Origin: Trichobilharzia regenti
Taxonomy: Eukaryota; Platyhelminthes; Trematoda; Strigeidida; Schistosomatidae
DNA length: 64,000 bases
Assembly: GCA_944472135.2 (NCBI GenBank)
Contig: OX235262.1
Span: forward strand, 85,534,903 to 85,598,902
Direction of reading: 5' to 3'
The notes beneath the pieces are model-generated. The model was not told the DNA's origin. It worked only from the letters and a program-made list of their open reading frames with translations, and searched no databases. The translations under genes were made by a program, and so were the position numbers. Shown one piece after another: positions 10,400-21,279 of this stretch (positions are counted from its first letter, which is position 1; the number at the start of each line of letters is the position of its first letter).

Positions 10400-12150
10400 G
10401 AGTACGGCCATCATGTTTTCACTAAAAGCGTCGAAGACTTTTATACATTAAGAACCGATTTCATTCAGGCTAATGACAACAAGGTTCAACTCAAAAGGAA
10501 GGAAAGTTGAAACTATATGATGATTCCCATCTGTAACAAAGGTAAACTAAGAGAAGCGCGAATTTCTAGGGACAACTAAAAATAATAATGGACAAGACCT
10601 AATTCAGATGGTGACATCAGAATTGTAATTGGTGATATAAATCTCAAACTGGGAGTTGACAACATAGGCGATTGGAGGTAGTGCTTGCAAACATAAGGTG
10701 AAGTGTATTTAGCCAGATGAACATCCGATAGACTTCACCTCAATCTCAAGAGATAGAAGATGCAGTCTATTGGATACAGGCTCAAGAAGAAGAGCGGATT
10801 TTAAGGTCATATTGTGGAACATTTAGTATCAATTCTAAAGCCTTTAAAGGAAGCTGGAGATAAACGACATCTCAGGTTCAACACCCAGAAGCTGGAGGAC
10901 TAAACTACAAAGGACACCACTGCAATCATCAGGAGAATGCTGGAAACATTGTCCCACGTCACCGAGGTAGTCTGTGTTGAGGAATACTGGAACCCTCTGG
11001 AAGCCGTGCAGAAATCATACGAAGGAGGAGGATTGTGAAGCAGATGAACCAGTGTAGAGACCGATAATGAAGACAGAAGCTGGGTACAAACTACAAAGGG
11101 GTGAAAAGATGTTGGGAAAGATAAAAGACACTTTTACGATATGCTAGCAACTGAAGCAGAACAGGCTGTCAGTAAGAGAGACGTCACAGCACCATGCCGA
11201 ATAACCTTGTAGCTAACGAGTGAGAAAGGAAAGGCCAAAGAGGGGCGCCTTACGCCTATACCAGAACTAGCGTGGAATCATGCATCCGTTCACCCCAAAC
11301 AAATTATTAAACCGCGTCATACAAGCTCACTAAGATGTCTGAAGTAAATACTGGTATAAAGACAAGACTGCCTACTATCACCGATGATCTTTATGTTTGT
11401 AGTGAACTAGATTACGCAAAATACTGTGAGGAGTGAAAAGATGAAAGTACGTTGCGTTGACAAGAATTCTAAAGGATCTGAACTTCTCGTGGCGGACAGA
11501 ATGGAAGATTTTACAAATGAAAACCAACAGGTTATCAGAAAAGGCAGATGATACAGGACTTCAAGTGAGCATAGAAAAGATAAACATGATGAAAATACTC
11601 AACCGCCTACAACAATATCAGTGGCAGAAATTTGAAGGAAGTCATCCCTCAGGAATCAGTGTGGAAATCAACAGTATTCAGATCAACGACCAAGATCCAA
11701 ATTCGTAACACAGATATCAACTCAGTGCTTCTATATGGTTCAGAGTCTCGGTACACATGTCACCAAAACGCATTTTAAGCAGGGTTCAGATTTTCATCAA
11801 CGCCTGTTTCTCTCGATACTGAAGATTAGATGGTTGAATCCAATGGATAATCAACAAGGAAACCTGGTAACAAACCAACCAAGGACGTCTTACCATAAAG
11901 ATATATACACAAAGAAACGGAGAAGGATATGACAAATCCCGAGGCTACCTTCAGACGGCACCCCACGTTAGGCCCTCGAGTGGGACTCGAATGTGAAAAG
12001 ACTAGTTGGTTGTCTAAGGGTGACATGGGAGAGATCATGTAAAGAAGAAGTGAAAGCAGTCGTGGAGGCATCTAAAAATGGTGGCAGACTGCAGTGGTTA
12101 TGTGTTTATGAAGCTATATGTTTCCCTAGGAATCCGACGGGCGAAAAATA
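10400..12150 (+). mobile_element. RTE-B LINE, long but heavily mutated
   Basis: The longest RTE-B copy. An apurinic-type endonuclease remnant is recognisable near 10620-10670 (IGDINLKLG, equivalent of the GDxN motif). It is followed by a decayed linker (HLRFNTQKLED, TTAIIRRMLETLS), an RT remnant (RQDCLLSPMIF near 11365, matching RQGCLLSPMIF), and C-terminal sequence (YGSE equivalent near 11735; ALEW, TWERSCKEEVKA near 12030). The ORF's end (CFPRN...) and an AT-rich 3' tail are at about 12120-12155. Many stops and frame changes; not functional. Confidence 0.75.
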
Positions 12151-12594
12151 ATAATAATGTATGAAATATGTATACGATCTAATGGAATGTACAAATCTTA
12201 GATAAGGGTGTTCAGATTAATAAGACTAGCAGAGGAGAAGAACATTACGTAACAAGGTGGGGAGTTGAACTGGATACAGTTTTCCATTTGCCAAAGTTCA
12301 GCACCAAAATAACTAAAAGGGGACAAGTGTACGAATCCTGGAAACTGTCCAGAAGTAAAATGATAATAATAGTGAGGAAGGAAATGTATGCAGATCAATC
12401 ATTCAAACAGAATGAGAAGTACCTCATATGAAAATGAGGCACTGTGTACAATTCTTCTGTACACACTATTCTGGATTAAGTTCATGAATATCTAAGGCCT
12501 CAAACGTTTTTAGAACTTGGAAACGAAGCCAGAGTGATATGTCTGCATGAATTTGATAGGTAATCATAGAATCTCACACATTTGGTTCCCTTAA
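12150..12594. other. No recognisable element
   Basis: AT-rich stretch between the RTE-B 3' end and the PLE. No repeat matched elsewhere in the window by eye. Confidence 0.4.
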
Positions 12595-13925
12595 TAAATT
12601 TCGGTAGAAAAAGAAAGACCAAATTTGCAGGATAAAATGATATCATTCTATTTCACAGGTTCTCATCAGCTGTAAACTACCTGGTCATAAATAACAATAA
12701 TAGTAATAGCCGCCTAAATGAGGTCCACCCAAACATTAAATTCACCATAGAATAGGAACACAACGATGAGTTCAGTTTCCTGGACCTAAATGTAAAAAGA
12801 AGAAACGGTGGAACAGTCGATAAGTCCATCTATAGAAAAGAAAATTAGACCGGACAATACCTTCACTACAACAGCTTCTGCCCTATAAGCTATAAGCGTG
12901 GATTAGTAAGGATACTGTACGACAGGGCCAAGTAGTTATGTTCGCCTAACAAAGTAGAAGAAGAATTAAGCTTTGTTGAAAAATGCCTTAAGGAAAACGG
13001 GTATCCAAAAGGATTTATCCTAAAGTACAGCAGAGAACGAGATGAGAAAGAGAAGTATGCAACAATTGAAAAGAAGAAAGTGTTCATTTGCCCCCATACA
13101 GAGGAGAAACGGTATCGCAAGGATTCAAAAGAGAATGAAAGGAGCAATAAAGGGATGCTTCCCTGCAGCCAATCTGGTGATACTGTACAGTACTACATGC
13201 TCTATAAGGCAATCGAAACTGGATAAGTACCCTGCTGATGTTACCTCCAACTGCATTCATAAATTTACGTGTATCTGCGGCAGCAAGTACATTGGAAGAA
13301 CAGAAAGAAGGGCTTCTATCCGTTTTCAGAGCACATTCCAAGAAACTTATGCTTAAAAGGAAGCAGATATTTACAAAGTGCAATTACCAGACACCCACCA
13401 TGTTGATACGGGTCATTCTGTCGAGATTTCCAAATCCTTCAAAATATTAAACATACAAAGGACAGCGAATCTACTACGATTTGTCGAAGCAATTACAGCA
13501 ATCAAACGTCACAGACCAAACTTATGCAAAGATACAGAAAGAGAGTGTAGTCAATCTCTCACTCCCTTGGTAACCATATCACTTTCATTACACTGATTAG
13601 TTATACACACTAGTGGGCTCAACTCACTAAGCAAGTTTTCAAACTGATGAACTTTAACCTTCTTGAGTTGCCATGTTGACACTGTTTGCTAGATTTTTCT
13701 GTTTCTCTCACCCCCTTTTTTCTTTTTTCATAGTTTGATAATATATAAATTGATGATGCAGTCACCTTATAATGTTTTCTCTATTGCCTTTCAAACAATG
13801 AAGTATGAAATGTTATTATTTATAACCATTGTAATTTCAGGTAGTTTGCAGCTGATGAGAACCTGTGAAATAGAATGATGGCATCATTTTATGCTGCAAA
13901 TCTGGTCTTTCTTTCTCTGTCGAAA
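12595..13925 (+). mobile_element. Penelope-like element with inverted terminal piece
   Basis: The body (about 12700-13590) encodes decayed PLE protein. A C-terminal RT extension (FLDLNVKRRNGGTV, then SIYRKEN, YKRGLVRILYDRAK) and a linker (EEELSFVEKCLKENGYPKGF) precede an endonuclease region (CIHKFTCICGSKYIGRTERR near 13250-13315). The 3' non-coding end (13840-13925) contains CAGCTGATGAGAACCTGTGA. A shorter piece of the same terminal sequence occurs in reverse orientation at the 5' side (12595-12690), so the copy is flanked by inverted terminal sequences, a configuration known for PLEs. Stops and a frameshift between YIG and the following DTHHVDTGHS segment show it is dead. Confidence 0.8.
12621..12680 (-). 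ncRNA. Hammerhead-like motif in PLE terminus
   Basis: Minus strand: TTTACAG / core CTGATGA / GAACCTGT / GAAA / hairpin AGAATGAT-ATCATTTTA / triplet ATC / CTGCAAA. Core residues, a long stem III and a mostly paired stem I are present, but no normal stem II can be drawn. Activity is doubtful. Related copies: 13841-13901, 57656-57717 and 62552-62614. Confidence 0.35.
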
Positions 13926-14679
13926 TCATAGAATCATTTTTGGTATCACTTGATCAAGTGCTCTGGAACAGAACTCGGTACACTCTTTCTTTTTCCCTTA
14001 TAATATCATGCTGGAATATGCTGTCATATTCGTGTCGAGAACATTTCCTGGCTGAAGCTGATTTACCATTGACTGCTTTTATTCTTCAACTTTTTGACAT
14101 CGTTGTACTAGCATTCATTTTAACTGTTGAAGTATAACTTTTTCTATGATAGTAATCAATATTTAATACTGATTGGCATCTATATAAACATCTATACAAC
14201 TATTATATTTATCTCTCGTATGCTCAATAGTATTGATTTAAAATTTCAACAGCTTACATATTATTGGTTGCGCCAAATAAAATGTTTCTTTTGTATGCTA
14301 TTCTTATTGGTCGAATTAACTTCATACATTCACTTATTATACATGCAACATAAAAGTGAATATATTATTGAGGGTGTCGTAATTATCATCGTTGTTTTTA
14401 CTTATTTATTTGACTTGTAACAATTCTCTTCTCTGAATTCAGTGTGTTTTTTTGTTGCAGTTGGAATTATTGAGTTAATGTTAAATCTGAAACTGTATTC
14501 CTGTAAATTCACTTATTACTCTGACTTCTAATGTGTTTTTTTCGGAAATTCATGTTGTTATTTTCACCTTCTCTTTCACCAAATTGTAGAACATGGATCG
14601 CTACGTATTAATGCTGTGCCATATTTCGATAGCTGACTGTGACACAATGGGAAACATATACCATCAAATGTTAGGTAAT
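13926..14679. other. No recognisable element
   Basis: AT-rich. The open frames at 13940-14137 and 14127-14420 are rich in aromatic and hydrophobic residues, as expected by chance in AT-rich DNA, and match no family I know. Confidence 0.4.
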
Positions 14680-14977
14680 ACTGCGAGGCCGGTCCTCACT
14701 GAAGCCTGATTTAAAAATGTCAAGTGAAATGAACGATTGTGTTGTCCAATTTACTTATTTGGGAGGTTACATCAGCTCTAATGGATCGATTGCTGACGAA
14801 ATCTCAGTCCTTCTAAAAAAAAGCTCATTTACAATTCGTCAAACTGCACTATTATCGATGCAGGCGTTTATTCGTTCATCCATCAAGGGACAGGTGTACT
14901 GAACAATAGTTTACTGCGTCTTTCTTTATGGCTGTAAGACATTGCTATTGAAGGTGGAAGGCCTGAAGAGGTATGCA

Positions 14978-16730
14978 CTTAGTCTTACATTCCATCTTTG
15001 AATCATAGCAGCAGATGATCTATTCAAAGAATTTTCTGGATTGTAAATGAATTTCAAAGCCTGATGATCAGTAACTATGTGAAACATAGTACTAAAGAGA
15101 TACTCGCGCAAGCGTCTTGTTCATACAACTCCTAGAGCCTCTTTCTGGGTTTGCGAGTACCCTTGTTCACTCTTACTTAGGCGTCGTGAAATATAAATAA
15201 CAATTCATTGATTTTGCTCAAGTACTGAAGCTATACCCATAGGAGAAGCATCTGTAGTGAGAACAGACTTATCTTTCGATAAAAAAGGTCTTGAGAAAGC
15301 TTGTTTATTAAGAAACTCCAAAAGTTTTTCGCAAGATATTCTCATGTTGTTGTTCCCACTCAAATTGTTTACTGGAGACAATCTCAAAAAGCGGAGATAA
15401 CCGTTGAATGAAATTGGGAATGAATCTGGAGTAAAACTGAAGAGTACCAATCCATGATCTCAACGACGACATATTATTAAGTGGCGGTGCGTGAATTAGA
15501 CGTGCCAAACGACTAGCATCAGGTCGGAAACCCTTGGAGTCAACTGAGTATCTTGAGTATGAAACGGATGACAAATTAAAATGACATTCAGATGGATTAC
15601 CAAGAATATTTTTTCCCACAAACGGCTGAACACTTTTAAAAGACGTTCATCATGCAATTCGGGCTATAATATCGTCTTGGTAAGATTCAACACCATCTAA
15701 TCCATCTATCATCTGATTTATTACTTTTCGAAATATTGCAGGTGAAACCATTAAACCAAAAGGCAAGATCTTATACTTGAACAATCCAGGTGTATTATCA
15801 ATGGTTGTTAGTACACTAGAAGCTTCTTTAACAGGAATCTACAAATAACCATTAATGAGATCTATTTCAGAAGAGGATTTCGATTCATGTAGCTTGTACA
15901 GAATGTCTTTAGTTCCTGGCGTAGTTCACCTTTGCTGCAATAAGTGACTATTGAGTGTGAGGCGACAGTCACCATAAATTCTCGGTGTTTTCCCACCCAC
16001 CTTTAGTGGTGTAACAATTGAATTTGCCCAAATAAAGTATAATTATATTTCAGTAGTTTACACACAATGATAATTTTTGTTATTGGTAATATTTCGAGAA
16101 AAATTACCAATAACAAAAATTATCATTGTGTGTAAGCTACTGAAACATAATCATACTTTATTTGATCTAATCCACAATGCTCAAACTTTTTACTGATATT
16201 AATAGAATTTGCCCATTTCGAAGATTCAGCTGGCATCAGTATGCCCTGCTCAAATAACTTGTCTAACTCTTTCTTAACTGCATCTCACGAGCCATATGGA
16301 ATCAATCGGCGCTTTAGAAAGACAGGATCACCCTCTATTTCAAGATGGATGGGTTGAATCTTCATGCCACCTTCACACTTTGAACATTGGAAAACTAATT
16401 CTCTGAGCAGAGACTTATTAAACAAATCAGTGCAAAGCGATACTTGGAAATTCAACAGTCTTAGAACCTTTAATCCCAGTAAAGATGGACCATATTTACT
16501 AACAAGAAATGGAACATTCCCCAAACTATCACTGTCTGATTTTAAAGCAATGTTATTAGTACCAATAAGAGGTAGTTTATGACCAGTAATGCCTGTAATT
16601 GAACTAGGAATAAGGACTACTTGGGCATGATTACAAAGCGATGGTAAATCTTTCTTAGAAATTATAGATTCAGTACTCCTAGTATCAATTACAAAAGAGT
16701 GAGACTTGCCTGAACTTGTAGTGAAGGTTT
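14978..16730 (-). pseudogene. Gypsy Pol remnant: protease, RT, RNase H
   Basis: The protease motif reads FVIDTRSTES (near 16700), so the catalytic DTG/DSG has Arg in place of Gly. Next come flap-like ITGHKLPLIGTN and the linker into RT (FEQGILMPAESSKWANS). RT is interrupted by a 174-bp fold-back insertion, then continues IVTPLKVGGKTPRIYGD, FGLMVSPAIFRKVI, and YQDDII (the catalytic YxDD at 15671-15682), with connection-domain text LRSWIGTLQFYSRFIPNF (about 15450). RNase H keeps LTTDASPMGIASVLEQ (about 15250) and TDHQALKFIYNPENSL (about 15050), then breaks off. Confidence 0.8.
16031..16204. mobile_element. Fold-back (MITE-like) insertion, 174 bp
   Basis: Inserted in gypsy RT and flanked by the 11-bp direct repeat GAATTTGCCCA (16020-16030 and 16205-16215). 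The first 132 bp form a near-perfect hairpin: arms 16031-16090 and 16103-16162 (60 nt each, 57 matching, all three differences being transitions) around a 12-nt loop. A 42-nt unpaired tail (16163-16204) completes it. Not coding. The terminal inverted repeats and target duplication suggest a DNA-transposon-like or hairpin element of unknown family. Confidence 0.75.
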
Positions 16731-16744
16731 TCGTTAGGTGAGAT

Positions 16745-17628
16745 TCAGTATTGTGAAAAGTTGAAAAAGAGACACTGGAGACTGGAGTAATCGTTAGTAT
16801 TCTGAGTGGTAAAAGTATTCGAACTCCTGCAAACAGACTTTATGTGCCCGATCTTACCACATGTATTGCCTTTAGTACCCCAAAAACGGCAAGTGCTTCG
16901 TAGATGAAGCTTTCCACATGAAAAACACGGTTTGATATTTTTGCTCTCTGTATGCAGTCTATCAGATGTCGATGACATTTTGGATTTTTCCGAACACTTG
17001 TATTATCAGTTTTGGACATGATCATATCAGACACTGATGTAACAGGAGCTGGGTATTCACTGTTGACATCTTCATATGTAACATATAAATTCTTAGCAGT
17101 CTGAAAGGCGCAGGCAGGAATTTGAATCAGCTTTTTCTCTAACTTCAGAATATTGATCCCAGTAATTAGACGACCGCATATTTGAGTATCAAGCTGATCC
17201 CCGAAGTTACACTTTGAAGCTTTTATCTAAAACTGGAGAACAAAATCTCTAATCTTCTGTTTAGAAGCACGAACAATTTTGTTGAACTGGGCCGTCTCTT
17301 GTGTTTCAAAAGTAGTTATATGGAAATTATTTATTAGAAGTCCACGGAGTTTATCATATGACAGAGAAATTCGTTTTTATGGAAATGAGACAGTTTTCAC
17401 AAGGCTATATGCACCTAGCCCAATCGCAGTAATAAAATAAGCTGAAGCTTTACCATCACGAACATTCTTCGACACACACCATGCATCGAAGCATTCAAGA
17501 TAATCGGCGATATCTCGTGGCGAGTCGCTGATAAGAAACTTTCCAAGATTATTTAAATCCATAGCGACGCCAAAATGTAACAGTGACTTGTAATCGTAAC
17601 GCGCAATGACGAAATCACGGAAAACCAA
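16745..17628 (-). pseudogene. Gypsy Gag remnant with zinc knuckles
   Basis: Gag packages the element RNA. The frame from 17562 reads MDLNNLGKFLISDSPRDIAD and YLECFDAWCVSKNV, typical of fluke gypsy capsid starts. It stops at 17377 and continues in pieces (NFHITTFETQETAQFNKIVR; CAFQTAKNLYVTYEDVNSEY). Near 16925-16820 lie two knuckles: [13 protein letters not shown] (CX2CX3HX4C) and a second, [13 protein letters not shown], whose first cysteine has become glycine. Confidence 0.7.
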
Positions 17629-18554
17629 ACAAAAACACAGATTAGACCGATTGTAGGAATTTGTACTTGGCAGAATTAATTGTAATTTAAATGATAAATA
17701 TTAAAAAACCACAGTAAGCATTTAAACAGTACATTAATATAAACTGTCAGTCACCACAAGAGTCTATCTTTGACTAAAGATATTTGCGTTGTATCTTCAA
17801 TGTTAAGTGGTATAATGTGATGAGTAATATTGAGGTTAGACGTGGTGTTAAGTAAGGAGAGAAAATCGGTCGATATGGTGGTGAAGCTACATCGATTGGG
17901 ACTGATAGAACAAGTTTTACTCATGCCGAGCCATCACCTTCCTCGTCCAGCAATGTTAGCTGACATAATATGGGATTGGAGAAGAGTTGGGGGGGGGTCA
18001 AATCTAAATCTGGCTTTAATCTATGAATACTTCGGGAGATGTGAACTACCTATTTGGGATTCTCGAGACTGTTGGTGACACGCCTCAAAATTATTCTCAA
18101 TGGCGCAGACGCAGTAACTATTTTTGATCTCCCAGAACCACTGAATCTTCATTATTCTCCATGAACATTTTCTTTCTCCTCTACATTTCTGTTTATTATT
18201 GTTCCTTTGAATTTTTCTCCATCTTTTTGTGGCAAATGAAAGGTAGTAACTTGAAATACTACACTTTTTTAAAAAAAATTCTAAGTTGAAGACTTAGTTG
18301 GTCCGTCAATTAACATTTAACCAATTCATAGTGAGTGTTAACTCTATCAAGGTTAAGTGTATATGAGGCAAGTAATCTTAAATGATAAATCATTAGGAGT
18401 GTATACCAATGAACTAAACTATAATAATAAAGTACAAACATGATACTGTTTGACATTAAATGCTCCAAATTATTCTGGCTTTTAGTGGCAATATGCACTA
18501 GATTTCTGTGTATTTTGTTTTACTCCGACTAACATGTTGCTCAGGGTATTTTGG

Positions 18555-19505
18555 ATTATGCGTCAGATTGTGGGGAGCGAGGAGACAGGAATACACTGGA
18601 CCATCAATAAGAAGACTTTAGAAGATCTGGATCTTGCGTATGGATGATTTATGTCCAATGTCACACAAACTCCAAGACTTTCAGGTGAAAACTAACAAAC
18701 TGGTTGAAGAAGCGGGTAGGCAGTGAAGACAGGAATGCAGGTGAACATAGAGTAGATGGTGGGGATAAAGATAACCAACCAACCAACAGAAATAACATAC
18801 AGCATCAATTACCATCATTGGGGGAGATTTTGCAGAGGTTATTTCGTTCACTTATCTCACCAGGAATCATGGTTTCAATCACAGGCAGTCAGAACGGATG
18901 AGGGTGTCAAAGCCAGCTAGCCAGAATCGAAAAGGCAAGATACACCTTAACCAGTTTGGAAATCTTCTACAATCAGTAAGCATAAAGAACAAAATTCAGA
19001 TTTTCGACACTAATATGAAGTCAGTTATTCACTTCTTCTATACGGGTCAGAAACTTGTACTGTGTACCACGAAAAACATTTCCACAAGTTACAGACATTT
19101 ATCAACAGCTGCCTTCTTCTCCGGCTGGCTCCATAGTGAAGATCAAATGCCCAGTGGGAAAGAATTGCCAGCAAGAAACTCTGGCTAGGAACAAACCAGC
19201 CAAGAAGCAATCGCTCAAAAAAATATATAGGCGAAAATGGAGATGGATTGGGCACTCGTTAAGGAGGCCATGGAATGACATCGCGCTCAATTCAGGCCGT
19301 CGCTCGAGTGGAACCCGAATGGGAAGCGATGAGTAGGCTGTCAGTGCGAGGGTGACATGGAGGAGATCGTGTGGCGAGGAGGAGATAAGTGGTTATGAGC
19401 AGTTGTGAGCCCAGCTGAAGAGGGCAACAGAAAACAGAAGAAAGTAGAGATGTATTGCTGAAGCCGTATGTTTCCACTCGGAACCCAAGGGAATAATAAT
19501 GATCA
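18555..19505 (+). mobile_element. RTE-B LINE, 3' ORF and tail
   Basis: RT C-terminal part to 3' end: KIWILRMDDL (equivalent of DLDFADDI), LQDFQVKTNKLVEEAG, a decayed TYLG segment near 18850, SIKNKIQIFDTNMKSV (about 18980-19020), KMEMDWALV (the KWRWIGH region, about 19220), SLEWNPNGKR, and a terminal CCACTCGGAACCC-like end followed by AATAATAATG. Decayed and 5'-truncated. Confidence 0.75.
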
Positions 19506-19954
19506 TTATTATCAAATAACTACTGGGCCTCCATCTGCAGATAATTTCAAAAGACAAGTCTCATGGACGAGGGGGTTTATCAAATACCTTAACAACCACG
19601 CTTATTGTAGCTTTAATATGTTCACATAGTGACAAAAAACATAATTTAGATATCTGACACTAAATTATGAACTGGTGAAAATTTTTATGAAGTATTTATT
19701 TAAATGGCTTCAGAATTGTTACTGGTCTGTGGCAATATTTTTTGCTTCATAGTCATATCTAAGATTCAGACTTCAAAGTTAAACAGATAAAATTTCATTT
19801 TCATGATTGTATGTTGCTATACGTAGCCTAATGCATCAGGAATTCTTCAGTTTTGCTTGTATCAAAATAGTGCTCACTCAAAATGGATGTATTTAGGCTA
19901 TGTCAGTATCATCACTCCTAATGGACTAATGTAACCGGAATCTTCTAGGTACTT

Positions 19955-20620
19955 GAGAATTAAGCTGAAAGAAGCAACCTCCTTTACCTACCTACTTACC
20001 CACCTGGTAAGCATCGTTTCAACTACAGGCGGGCGAAATTGATGAGGGTATCAAAGAGAGGATCGGGAAAGCAAGATAAGCTTTCATTACTCTCAAGTCT
20101 GTGTGGACACCGACAGCACTCTGAGCATCAAGAATAAGATCCGGATTTTCAACTTCAATGTGAAGCCAGTCACTGCTACTATACGGATCAGAGACTTGGC
20201 GCCGCGTCACGAAGGGCACTTCGAACAGACTACAGACCTTCATCAACAGCGATCTTCACTCAACACTCTAGAGCAGATGGCCGGCTATAAAAGATCAGCA
20301 ATAGTGAGGGATCTCTGGGAGCTGACTAACCCAGCATGAGGCAATTGTGCAACAAATATGCAGGAATAAATGGAAGTGGATTGGTGGCCATACTCTGAGA
20401 AAACCATCAAGTGACATCATACGCTAGGCCATCGCTCGAGTGGAACCCGAATGGGAAGCGACGAGTTGGTTGTCAGTGCTAGGATGTCATGTGAAGAAGA
20501 GATGAAAGCATGTGAGCAGACGTGGAGCTAGGTGAAAACGTTGGCAGAGAACCGAACGCAATGGAGATGTGAGGCTGAAGCTCTATGTTCCTCTAGGAAC
20601 TAAAGAAAATAATAATAATA
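19955..20620 (+). mobile_element. RTE-B LINE, 3' fragment
   Basis: Starts at the EATSFTYL segment (near 19970), then SIKNKIRIFNFNVKPV (about 20125-20170), a decayed KWKWIGG region (about 20370), ALEWNPNGKRRVG-like sequence, and the family 3' end GAAGCTCTATGTTCC, TAGGAAC, AAAATAATAATAATAG (to 20620). Stops and frame shifts throughout. Confidence 0.75.
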
Positions 20621-20624
20621 GTGA

Positions 20625-21029
20625 AAATTGAGCTAATGGTTGACCTAGACTTTCCTTTTTATGTATACACCACAGACATTTTCTGGGATGTGTTTGGGAA
20701 GTTGACATTTCATGTGGTCTATATAACTGTCTCCACAGAATTAAGTTAGTTTGTAGGTATATACTTTAAAGAGTAAATATAAATACTACTGAAGATTATT
20801 AAGTAGATAAATGAAATTTTCGTCACAGTGAACTATCTTTTATTTTCTTCATTTTATTTTAAGCAGATGATGAATTCTAACCGCGGATGGTTTTACTGTT
20901 TCGAATGCCATTGAACTTCAATCCTTTAATAATCCCATATGAAGTGATACTTTCAGATTAATTCATAAAACATTGGTTAAGTTTCCTAATATTTACATCC
21001 ATCCTAAAAGTGAATTATAATTCCAGTAT
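20625..21029. other. No recognisable element
   Basis: AT-rich spacer between the RTE-B end and the tRNA-like SINE. No frame or repeat recognised. Confidence 0.4.
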
Positions 21030-21275
21030 GCGTCGGTGGTATAGCGGTCAAGACGCTCGCCGACCATGCACATGGTCCGGGGTTCGATCCCTGGCCGACG
21101 CACACCTTTACCTCTGTAAGCCAGAAATAATACTGGTAAAGAGGAAAGGTTGGGCATGAGGCTAGCAACCCCATCCTGTAAAATAAACTCTGCTACAGAA
21201 ACTTCAAGCTACTAGCTTGAAGCCCTATGTTCCACTGGGGAACGTGAAGGAAAAATTATTATTATTATTATGCAC
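21030..21275 (+). mobile_element. tRNA-Gly-like SINE with RTE-B-like tail
   Basis: Head: a 73-nt tRNA-like sequence (21030-21102) whose ends pair perfectly (GCGTCGG with CCGACGC). It has an A-box-like region (TGGTATAGCGGTCAAG) and a B box GGTTCGATCCC; overall layout resembles tRNA-Gly, but the anticodon arm is atypical (GACCATG-CA-CATGGTC). Body: about 100 nt of unrelated sequence. Tail (21215-21275): CTTGAAGCCCTATGTTCCAC...GGAAC, then (ATT)n, which matches the 3' terminus of RTE-B copies. Likely transcribed by Pol III and mobilised by RTE-B machinery (inference). Confidence 0.7.
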
Positions 21276-21279
21276 TGAA

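Larger units (their letters stand above)
14978..17783 (-). mobile_element. Ty3/gypsy LTR retrotransposon remnant (gag-PR-RT-RH)
   Basis: Order on the minus strand: Gag start near 17562, zinc knuckles (about 16925-16820), protease (about 16715-16500), RT (about 16330-15480), and a partial RNase H (to 14978). Integrase and 3' LTR are missing, because the copy ends inside RNase H where RTE-A resumes. Sequence 17630-17783 could contain part of the 5' LTR/leader, but no second LTR exists to confirm it. Multiple stops and frame breaks. It is distinct from the CsRn1-like remnant at 24080-25080. Confidence 0.8.
14680..18260 (+). mobile_element. RTE-A LINE copy interrupted by gypsy element
   Basis: The left part (14680-14977) encodes FTYLGGYISSNGSIADEIS and a decayed RVYC...LYGCKT...VEGLKRYA segment. 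Its direct continuation resumes at about 17784 (AAGTGGTATAATG, the equivalent of KWYN), with SNIEVRRGV, then KLHRLGL and a 3' region to about 18260. Between them lies an oppositely oriented gypsy remnant. The two halves fit together at the same ORF position as in the other RTE-A copies. Confidence 0.7.

Noticed and set aside
21030..21102. Functional tRNA gene
   Set aside because: Acceptor and T arms look good, but the anticodon arm is a seven-pair palindrome with a two-base gap, and the sequence is followed by a SINE body and LINE-like tail.
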